DNA of 64,000 nucleotides. Source: Trichobilharzia regenti. Taxonomy: Eukaryota > Platyhelminthes > Trematoda > Strigeidida > Schistosomatidae. The notes under the pieces were generated by a model, which was not told the DNA's origin, made no database searches, and saw only the letters and a list, made by a program, of their open reading frames with translations. Shown piece after piece: positions 55,560-64,000 of this stretch (position 1 is the first letter of the stretch; every line of letters starts with the position of its first letter). Made by a program: the position numbers and the translations under genes. The DNA lies in contig OX235262.1 in assembly GCA_944472135.2 (NCBI GenBank), forward strand, positions 23,979,362 through 24,043,361, given 5' to 3'.

Positions 55560-57870
55560 GATTTCAGATTTAGATTTATTGGTTGAGGATAGAGGTCTTG
55601 AAGTTTACGTTAATCCTTTTCTAGTAAGTTTCTCTGCTTGTCCAAACCCTTCTTGAATGAAACAGTTAAGGTTGCAAACACCAATTCTTCTGGGAGTCGG
55701 TTTCAAAAGTTTATAACTTGGTATGAGAACCAGTACTTAACAAAAATATTTCTCCTTGGCTTTTGAATTCTGCTATGTCTTCTAAGAAGTTCCGAGATGG
55801 TGGGAAGGGAAAGAGAGAATAGGTCAGGTCCGTAGTCATTATTTAAAACTTTAAACGATATGACGAAGAAAAGATTTAAACTGTCTGGTCTTTCCTCGTA
55901 TGATAAGTTAGTCATGGCGAGAATCATACGTGTTGCCTTCCTTTGGACCCTTTCTAGAATATGTGAGTCCCCTTTAAGACAAGGACTGGCTGCCTGGATA
56001 CAGTTTTCCAGTCTCGAACTCACCAGAGATGTATATAAGGAGGTAAACATATCTCTGGTGATTCTAGTAAGGCTCTACGAATTGCCCATAAGGATCTGAA
56101 ACTAGATGCAGCCATCGCGCGACAGTGTGCTGCAGTTTTTAAATCGTGACTAACTATGACACCTAAATCTAAGTGGGTCTGAACTGATGGGAGTATTATT
56201 CACTCTAGTTTGTTGGAGATGTTGCTGGCTTGTCCGATGCGCATAGTTGCACATTTCGCTACGTTGGTCGGCAGCATTCATTCTCTGAACCACCCTGACA
56301 GCTTGTTGAGGCCCCTTACAACGTGAACGTATCACTGTCGCCCTTGAGCTCTCTGCAGGTTTTTAAATCATCTGCGCATAGGACCATTTGGGAAACTGCG
56401 AACACAGATAACTCACTGATATACATAATAAATAGGAGAGGCCTGAGTACCAAACCTTGTGGCACTCCACTGCACACTGCCGTCTAGGAGGAGAGTTTCC
56501 AGTTTATCCTAAACCTCTGCCCCCTATCTATGAGGAATTCCCTAATCCAGTCTAGTAACCTTCCTTTGATACCAAGACTTCCTAATCGCGTGAGTAATCT
56601 TTTATAAGGGACTTTATCGAAGGCTTAGCCAAAGTCTGTGAAGACGACGTCAATGGGTCTTCCACTGCCACCTGATTTGAGCCAGATTTCTCTTGCAGTG
56701 AGGAGATTTAACAGGCGTGAAGGGTTTCCTCAGAAGCCATGCTGTGCTCTGGATAACAAATTGTTATTTCCCAGATGGAGATGCGCAGCTGAAGCCCTAT
56801 GTTCCTCTAGGAATTAAAGGATATAATAATAATTTCCCAGATATGCCATGATGCTTTTCTTGATAATTCTTCCCATGAATAAAGTGCTGGTAAGACTAAT
56901 AAGCCCGCAGCTTGAAGGGCAGTGTCTTGGTCCTCCTTTGTGGATGGGGGTTACTATGGCGTCTTTCCAGTCACGCGGTAACACTCCATTTAGGAAAGCT
57001 AGCTCTAAGATCGTGTTGAGAGGGCCGGCTATGTGAGCTAATAGCTCCTTGAAAAGCCTTAGGTGAAGATTATCAGGACCCATTGATTTCCCTGCATCTA
57101 GTTTCATTAGCCAGTTGAGCACGGTGTCTTGGTCTACCTCAACGGAATCTATCCCGTGTTCCTTTGATGCAGCCAGAGCTGATCCTGTGGGGAGTGACGA
57201 CTCCTGTATAAAGACTTGGGAGCATTAGTCTGCCATTGCTTCTGCTTTTTCTTGATCTTCGATTGTGTCCTTGTCAATAGTCAGGTTTGAAACCAATCCT
57301 TGATTGGCGGATTTCTGCAGTAGCTTTGTTCCTAGCAGTGTTGTATAATTTCCTGGTCTCAGGGGTGACAAACAGGTTCCAACATTTGTGTTTACATCTG
57401 AGTGACTTACTAATCTCTCGGTTTATCCAAGGGGGGCAATGTTTCTAACCTTTTGGGACAGGCCAAGGGATGAAAGGTTCAGTTAATCGAACGTAAAGTT
57501 GTTTAAATTGGTTCCATGCGGCTTCTATTTGAGACTCTGGGTTTACGTACCAGCTCACTGAGTTGGCTGCTGAGACGATCGCATTTATATCAGCTTTCCA
57601 AACGTTTAGTCGAGCTGGGGTTTTGGCCCTTGATGCTGCTGCTGTGAACTTGAAAGTGAGCACTGAGTGATCACTTCTTCCTAAAGGAGGAAGATATGTG
57701 AGGTCCACATCCTCACCATGGGAGAACACTAGGTCCAGGGTTGAAGAGAAGTGCTGCGAGTCAGCGTGTGGACTTAATGACACATTGGACTGGGGCTAGC
57801 GAAATGCTAGATTCCAGTAGTTTATGATCAAAGGAGTTGTCTAAAGATGGCGTTATGCAGTTATGTCCTG
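55560..57870 (-). mobile_element. Decayed CR1-like LINE in the putative PAK intron
   Basis: Minus-strand pieces: endonuclease end (STLDLVFSHGEDVDL and GRSDHSVLTF, 57783-57445), reverse transcriptase start (DAGKSMGPDNLHLRLFKEL, 57122-56814) and the thumb/C-terminus (SRLENCIQAASPCLKGD, HILERVQRKATRMI, 56050-55703). Stops and frameshifts throughout. A different subfamily from the LINEs at 43.6-52.7 kb. Confidence 0.75.
56777..56831 (+). mobile_element. 55-bp insertion of the RTE LINE 3' end
   Basis: Contains GAAGCCCTATGTTCCTCTAG and an (ATA)n-like tail, as in the 3' end of the SR2-like LINE at 18212. Flanked by an 11-bp duplication ATTTCCCAGAT (56766-56776 and 56832-56842). It interrupts the CR1-like LINE. 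Confidence 0.8.
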
Positions 57871-60800
57871 GTACTTATTTTCCTCTTGTTAAGTTGTTAC
57901 AAATATAGCTGGGATGCAAAAGTCTAAATCTCCCTGAACTTTTCCCCTTTAATCCAAATTTAGCTAACAACGGTCGTTGAGGCAAGCCCAAGTGTCAGAC
58001 CCCCTAAGTTAAGGTCACTTTGAATATCATAACTACTCACCAGGTTCTGTCCTTGAAAGTAAGCAATTGTATAAAGGCACCTAAGACCGGAAATTGTAGT
58101 CATCTCCCGCGTCTCTGAAGTAAGATACGGAGGATTGCTGGGTTAAAAAGCTAATCTTAGGTGGGTAGCTGTACATCACTACTAAATACGACTGAATTTT
58201 GTCAATACTTAATGGGCGTTTTGTACCCACGCCGAGACTACGTCAATAGTCAGTTAATCTGATGTATCTCAAGGAAACTAGATTCAGGTCATGATGTGGG
58301 TGTGTTGATCGCACCGTCATTGTCTTACAGGTTCTAGGACAGGAACATACTGGTGTCCGAAAAATTAGGTTAAAGTGAATAACATGAAAGGATTTCACGT
58401 AATTCAAGGCACTTTATCTGAGCTCGAGCAGTCGCTTAGAACCTTATGGAGTGTTGTCACCTGAAGTGATGACAACAAGTGATATCTGTCTAGTCTTCAA
58501 TGTCAACATTCTTATGTATATGTACTGACAGATGTGACCGACTGACTTCGGTATTTAAAGTGCTGGCTTAGAGTATGCAAAATTAATCCACTTAGGTAGG
58601 GATGGTTACAGAGTGCAGTTTTCCCAAGACCCTGAGCAATCATCTATGCATGTTGGGCACACATTTCACTCCTGTCAAACGTAAGACAGTAATGCAAGAC
58701 TGATATCAACCGGATTTTAACTTGAGAATAGTGGGGAGGTACTCAATTTTCAATTAATTGGTACGGAGTTTGGAATCCACTATATCTACTTCAACTTGAG
58801 CAGCTAAATAGCATCGCTAACTCTCACTCAAACAATTGTGGTTTAACGTAACACATGAAAAAACGTTTTCCGGATAAGTGGGTTATATTGTTGGTCTTCA
58901 GATATAATTGCTTCTTAGTTTACAATGTCTGAACGAAATATTGCTTGTTCGTTGACCGAAGTGCCTCCAGAATTTTTTCCTAACTGACTAGGCTTCTTCA
59001 CTTCATTGAAATAACCTGTTCCTATAACTGTTTCTTAGAATTTTTCTCTTTGCAGAAAATTAGATCCTTCCCGCAAAAGATTTTTGTTTACTTGGTCTTA
59101 ATTGAAATCGGTATGCGTATGAGCGGAGACTACTAAACGACATGAACAAGCATTAGTCTTTCTTTTTTCTTATGGACTCGTCCGGATAACATGCGACTGT
59201 TCACTGGAATCCAGTCCAGGAGTGATTTCAGTTTCGCTGAGATTTTACAAATATAACTTTATAAATGTCTACTTCTCACTCAGCGCTCAATTATTTTGCA
59301 ACTATTCGATCAAATCTTGATCACAGTTCATATGAACTGTATGGTAGCTTCTATGGAAATCAGCTATAGAGGTTGGGTGGATTTGTAGATCCACCGTATT
59401 CGCCACGCTGGTGTTTAACAAATAGCCCTCTAGTCTTGTGTGCATCAAGTGAATTGGACGAAATAGTCGAAGCACAACTGCGCACAAAAGTGCAGCAGTT
59501 CAAGTTGCTACACTTCACAAAGCACCCAGAAGTAGGGAAAAGAAAGACTCAAGGAAACTAAAACTAAAGGAAATGTACAGAAAAAAGTATAATTACATGG
59601 AAAACAAGAATTTAGTGGATCTGGAAGTTTTCACAGACTTGATGCACCTGCCCCATCGAGAATGATTTTAAATCATGTCATCAACAGTACTCATCCACTG
59701 ATTTTTAGTGTCTCGTGGACGTCACTCCAGCCTGCACACTTCCCTATGTGATTGTCTTAAACCAACCAACTTAATCCTGTGTTGGCTATCATTGTCCTTT
59801 GAGGAAGATGATGCCCTCCTTAACTAACACTGTATGCCTGGCGTCAATGTCACTCAGCATATTATGCTACTTAATGCAGGATATAGAATGCTAACATTTA
59901 TGTTCAAAGTTAACTAGCCTCTTTATGTCTACTACTTACAACACCTGTTTCAGCCGTAAGGAATGACTTATGTCTCGGAGATGTGACACGCGTCAAAAGT
60001 ATAGGATGCTAGATTTTTGGATATTGATATATGTCGTCTGATTTAGCAAATAGTTTGGATGCTTGAATCTGCATTGGGAAGTTGGTAGCTTGGTTTAAAA
60101 TGACTAGAATTAATGTTTTGATTGATTTAAGTCCTTTAATGTAAATAAACGTGAGGACATTAAAGTTTGTGGAAAAACGAAAATGGGGGAGTATGATAAA
60201 CAAATGTTTCATGCGTTAAAAGTGTAAGGACGTTTGTAGTTCCCAACCACTCATTCCACAGCTACCCACATCGTTAACGTCGATTTCTACTTGAAGTATG
60301 TGTGTTTGAGAGGGTCTTGGTTTTACGTGACCACAAAAGGTAGGGAATGTTTGTTTGCTGCAGGTCATATGCAGCGTATCTTGAGATGGAGTGAGGCAGA
60401 CGGGATTTCCACTTCATAAAGTTACCACTAGCTACAATTGGAGGGTTAAGCTGGAACGAGACAACACCTACATCACATTGCAACGATGAGCGAATATTTC
60501 ACGTCACAATATATAAATGTCCAATCGTATGGCATCATTCCTTGAGGAAATTTGAAGATAGTGGTAATCCTGAAAATCCTGAATGAAAGTCAATAAATAG
60601 GTGTAAGTTGATTCGAGTTTTGATGCAGAACTTGAGGGTCCAAACTATATGCTTTCGATTGATTTAGTTAATTAGTTTAAACACACCTGGAATACATTTT
60701 TCACACGTTAGACTATGGACTTCACTTATTATCTTATCGCTTAGGATACCACATTGTTACCCAGGGAATGTAGATAGAGAGGGATTCGAACGCGAAACCC

Positions 60801-61234
60801 ACCGACTGTTTAAGCCAATGAACCAAATCTCCATTTTCGGTGAACTATGGGACTTCAAATGTTATCTGTTTTCATAATTTTACGCACACTTCGAAATTCT
60901 AGGAAAAATTGTTTACTGTACTGTGCAGCAGACTATCATGTTGTATACGGTCCACGTCCACAGTGTCACTTTATCCTAAATATCCCACGAGTATTGCTCC
61001 TTTTTCTTGTTGAATATGATATTCAGTTTACTGTTTTTATTAATATTATAAACGACCACTATACTATACAAGCATGATAGGATCAACATACTGAGAAAGA
61101 GGTTCGATCTACGGAGCTGCTAAGTTCCAAATATTTTTGAACTGTAAACTACCACTTTAGACACCTTTTAAGCAGAGTAACTATCCTGTTTTTGGGTTTT
61201 CACTGATAACAGCTACCTCACTTTTGTTTTTTAG
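57871..61234. other. Putative PAK intron, mostly unclassified
   Basis: No ORF with a known motif. 59230-59300 repeats a block from 39500-39570. 60760-60838 (minus strand) has Pol III-like A and B boxes (TGGTTCATTGG and GTTCGAATCCC), so it is a probable tRNA-derived SINE head. 59765-59900 resembles part of the decayed LINE region near 10860-11070. Confidence 0.45.
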
Positions 61235-61320
61235 GCGAAAGAAGGATAAGACCGTTTTACCCCCGTCAAAGCCGTTGCCAACTCCACCAGGAAAGGAAGA
61301 GAAGAAAAAGAAAAAGAAGG
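61235..61320 (+). CDS. PAK: Likely second exon of p21-activated kinase (PAK)
   Basis: 86-bp exon between a good acceptor (TTTTGTTTTTTAG|, ending 61234) and donor (GG|GTAAGT, at 61321). It encodes RKKDKTVLPPSKPLPTPPGK followed by a lysine-rich run. PAK N-termini have the same order: PAPPVR, then a KPLP proline motif, then a basic stretch before the Rac/Cdc42-binding domain. The first base completes the codon left open by the exon ending at 55205. The next exon is not in the window. Confidence 0.6.
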
Positions 61321-61339
61321 GTAAGTGGGCTGTAGAGAG

Positions 61340-61341
<2 letters not shown>

Positions 61342-61415
<74 letters not shown>
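61342..61415. repeat. (TA)n microsatellite
   Basis: About 37 TA repeats with one CA interruption, followed by a T run. It starts 21 bp after the splice donor of the second PAK exon. Confidence 0.95.
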
Positions 61416-61416
<1 letters not shown>

Positions 61417-61869
61417 TTTTTTTTTGAAGACTTTTTTTAGCTTAGATGTGTACAGTCGTGCCGCTTTCATTCTGATTGATAGTTATTTCAAATGTCTACT
61501 AATTGTCAAGCTTAAGTTACTACTAGCTAAACATTGGTTAATTTGGGTATAAGCGAATAGTTGTCTGACAGAGATGTGACAAACATCCATGAAGTTGTCG
61601 ACCTTCGATCTCAATAGCATAGTGAAGTACAAGTTGGCGTATTGAGTAGTGCATGTCACAATCCAAACCTATGGTTGGATGCCTCAAGTGATATAATTAA
61701 GAATCATTGGCAGCGGTTCAAATCCACCTTTTTATTAACTGATTTTAGGTTAATTATGTGTATAAAACCATTATGAAATCTCACATCATGCTGCATAATT
61801 TTTAAGCCTGTACTCAAAAGGCTGAAGATTTCAGCAGACTAACGATTTAAACCGATTGAATTCAGGCAC

Positions 61870-62270
61870 ATCATTGATGAAATTGATATAAGTATAAAAC
61901 TTGGGCACTGTGGTAGAGTATAACTCCATTATAGATAAAATTTCATTTTGATATGAACACATTCAAACACAACATTCTAACAAGTAGCCTATTATGACTG
62001 TAAAAAACACTCGTCCTTTTTTCCCATCTAACTACAATTGATCAACAACACTCGCACTATTATTTCTGAATGTACATTATCTCACATTGATTTTTAATCC
62101 AATATCTAATCGACTCTACACATGTATATAAATGAAAGAGCAAAGTTGTGTGAGTAACTTGATATGATTATGAGCAATAGTTTGTGCTCGAAACGTCATC
62201 AGTTCATATAACTGTACAACACTGTGTGGTTTATCAAAATGAAATCTTATCTATAATGGAGTTATTGATG
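61870..62270 (+). repeat. Penelope-like terminal region, second copy
   Basis: 62001-62270 matches 40981-41260, including TTGATATGATTATGAG and CGAAACGT. Ends show an inverted pair: ACTCCATTATAGATAAAATT near 61923 and its reverse near 62253. Inverted ends are usual for Penelope-like elements. No coding part. Confidence 0.5.
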
Positions 62271-62870
62271 AAATTGATTTTAAATGAACTCAACGACTCC
62301 TCTGGTTATTGTGGTTGGCATTCAACACAAGTTACCTTTTTATTGTGGAATAATCTATCCAATTTCAATGGTTTTTTTAAAAAATCTTTTGATTTTGTGT
62401 TTAAAGCATTTAGTATTACTTTTAATTGGAATGATATTGATTTTGTTCCCCAGAAAATAACTACTTATAAGACATCAGTTCTTCATGCACAGATAAAATA
62501 TATCCTGACACACTTATCGTTATTAATGTTTCCTACCTGCTGATTTGAATCATTGAAATCATATTCAAAAGTGTATCATACTGTAACAGTGTTGTTGATG
62601 TAGGTAGGCTTTTATTGGATAAAAGGCGTTGGTTGTAAGAACTCTGTAGTACATATTTTCATGTGATGCATTTTAAGCAGTAAAAACACTAGAGATTTTA
62701 ATATTCACTGGAGAGAGTATACCTAAAATGATGTTGTCTTTAATTAATTGCCAACCTCCACTTTCTAAATGATTACAACATATGAAAATGAGTCCTACAA
62801 ACTTAAGAGATGTACACATTCTACTAAGTATTTATATGTTGGTCCACGTTTAATCGGTGGATGGTGACTA
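62271..62870. other. No gene recognised
   Basis: AT-rich, with a 119-codon ORF (62184-62543) running from the Penelope-like repeat. It has no recognisable motif and is probably chance. Confidence 0.4.
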
Positions 62871-62876
62871 GCAGTG

Positions 62877-62925
62877 GAGTCCAGGATGCGCATTTCGTCC
62901 TATTTGGGACTTGTCAGCTAGATTT
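62877..62925 (-). ncRNA. Degenerate Sm-alpha hammerhead ribozyme
   Basis: Element-strand order: stem I strand TCTAG, core CTGACAA, stem II GTCC/GGAC around CAAATA, GAAA, mini stem III AT[GCGC]AT, cleavage base C (62885), stem I strand CTGGA. The layout and much of the sequence match what I recall of the schistosome Sm-alpha hammerhead. Core position G8 is A, which should abolish cleavage. Confidence 0.75.
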
Positions 62926-63479
62926 ACCTGCATTCCCCAGTGAGTGATCATGTGTTTCCACCGACATCGTCGAAGCATCTGAACAAGAAACTGACATGTG
63001 TGTGTGCATTCATTCTTCACTGTCATTTTTGTTAGCCTTCCTTTAACTATTTTCCTTTCTTCTATGAAACCCTTTTTGTTAATTTCAATCCTATTCTACT
63101 TATGATCGCTTGGTTACTCCATGTTGTGTTTCAAACACCTCGACAATTCAAATTAATACATTTCTGTGAAAAGTTCTGTATTGATCTGTTTATTTTTGAA
63201 TCCATAAATCATTAATTTAAAAGTCGATTATCTAAATACGCAAATTATAGTCTTCAGAGAGGTAAGGAGTGCTATTGAACAATATTCATAATATTATTGA
63301 TAATATGCATCATTATAACACTAAACTGGATATCCGATAAATTAATGAAAGTAACATGCAGAATTTATGAACTTATAGGTTCCACAATAGTCCAGGGTAA
63401 GTGATAGTAGCTGGCTGGACCTGTTTATCTTGCACGTAGATCTCCAGTTGTTTTAAACGGATTGCAGTAGTCTCTGCTC

Positions 63480-63830
63480 TTTAGAGTGTACGGTATCTAG
63501 AGGCCTTCGGTGGTTTATGGAATACCTGATAAATGATAGAGATCCTTCAATGCTAGTTTCTTTTGGCCTGTTTTGACTAGGTGATTTAATACGGAACTGT
63601 TGGTGGTCTTAAAAATACCCTTATTTAGCCACACTGGTAGGTGTACACGAGGACTAAAAATTAGGCTCCTAAAAGAATAGCCAATATAAGTAGCTCCACA
63701 CGAGAAGCATTTGAATTGACAGATACAATGAGAGGTGGCTAACCTAGGTAATTTATCTCTCAGGTTCGAAATCGCAACCGGTTGTATGGAAAATGTAAGC
63801 TCCATCTTGCTGGTATTAAATGTTCTTTGA
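63480..63830 (-). pseudogene. GIY-YIG endonuclease fragment of a Penelope-like element
   Basis: Minus-strand translation (63805-63515) has RDKLPRLATSHCICQFKC, a cysteine pair, then CGATYIGYSFRSL and a VLNHL-type end. This is the GIY-YIG endonuclease that follows the reverse transcriptase in Penelope-like elements. The reverse transcriptase is absent. Confidence 0.65.
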
Positions 63831-64000
63831 ATCGATTTTCACAACTTGCTGGTTCTAATTTCTCTTTGTACATCACTTTTAAATTACAGTGTTATATACA
63901 TTACAGGCTTATTGTTAAGCAGGTAGCGAAGAATTCCATTCTACTCTATTGTTCATGTGTTTCTTGATGAAATGTTTTCAATTAATGAGCCGTGTGTGTA

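Noticed and set aside
61224..61427. 67-codon ORF over the lysine-rich exon and the (TA)n repeat
   Set aside because: Only the part up to 61320 looks coding. The rest is microsatellite translated as Tyr-Ile repeats.

Overview
The window looks like a repeat-dense stretch of a schistosome (blood fluke) nuclear genome, probably Schistosoma. The evidence is a CsRn1/Boudicca-type Ty3/Gypsy element with a CHCC Gag finger and a tRNA-Trp-like primer site, an SR2-like RTE LINE with an (AAT)n tail, CR1-like (SR1/Perere-type) LINEs, Penelope-like fragments, and two degenerate hammerhead ribozymes of the Sm-alpha SINE type. Nothing bacterial is present: there are no operons, no CRISPR array and no ribosome binding sites.

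Layout. 0-2.1 kb: tRNA-derived SINE, LINE scrap and rearranged pieces of a gag gene. 4.7-8.6 kb: complete copy 1 of a gag-only BEL/Pao-like LTR element (TSD ACTAT). 8.7-11.5 kb: decayed LINE relics. 11.5-16.8 kb: a Gypsy element on the minus strand (301-bp LTRs, TSD GACT). 16.8-17.2 kb: a solo LTR of the BEL family (TSD CTAGG). 17.8-26.9 kb: three-level nest, in which an old gag element (copy 3) was entered by an RTE LINE, which was entered by a young gag element (copy 2, TSD TACCC). 26-28.4 kb: inverted LINE tails. 29.4-37.6 kb: gag element copy 4 (TSD GTTGG), split by a CR1-like LINE flanked by almost identical 1.99-kb direct repeats. 37.6-43.3 kb: SINE with hammerhead, Penelope-like element, LINE tails. 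43.6-52.7 kb: two CR1-like LINE copies forming a 3.7-kb inverted repeat. 55-61.3 kb: two exons of a likely host p21-activated kinase (PAK) gene on the plus strand, separated by a 6-kb intron holding another CR1-like LINE. 61.3-64 kb: (TA)n, Penelope-like pieces and an Sm-alpha-like hammerhead.

How the parts relate. The most unusual content is the gag-only element family. Every complete copy has about 357-bp TG...CA LTRs, a 5-bp target duplication and a roughly 651-codon Gag with a hydrophobic C-terminus, then 1.1-1.2 kb of 3' sequence with a repeated covarying hairpin and a second conserved hydrophobic ORF, and no recognisable pol. It must therefore borrow reverse transcriptase and integrase from a BEL/Pao relative, which is not in this window. 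Element boundaries and TSDs were read directly from the sequence. Family names come from motif recognition without any database search.
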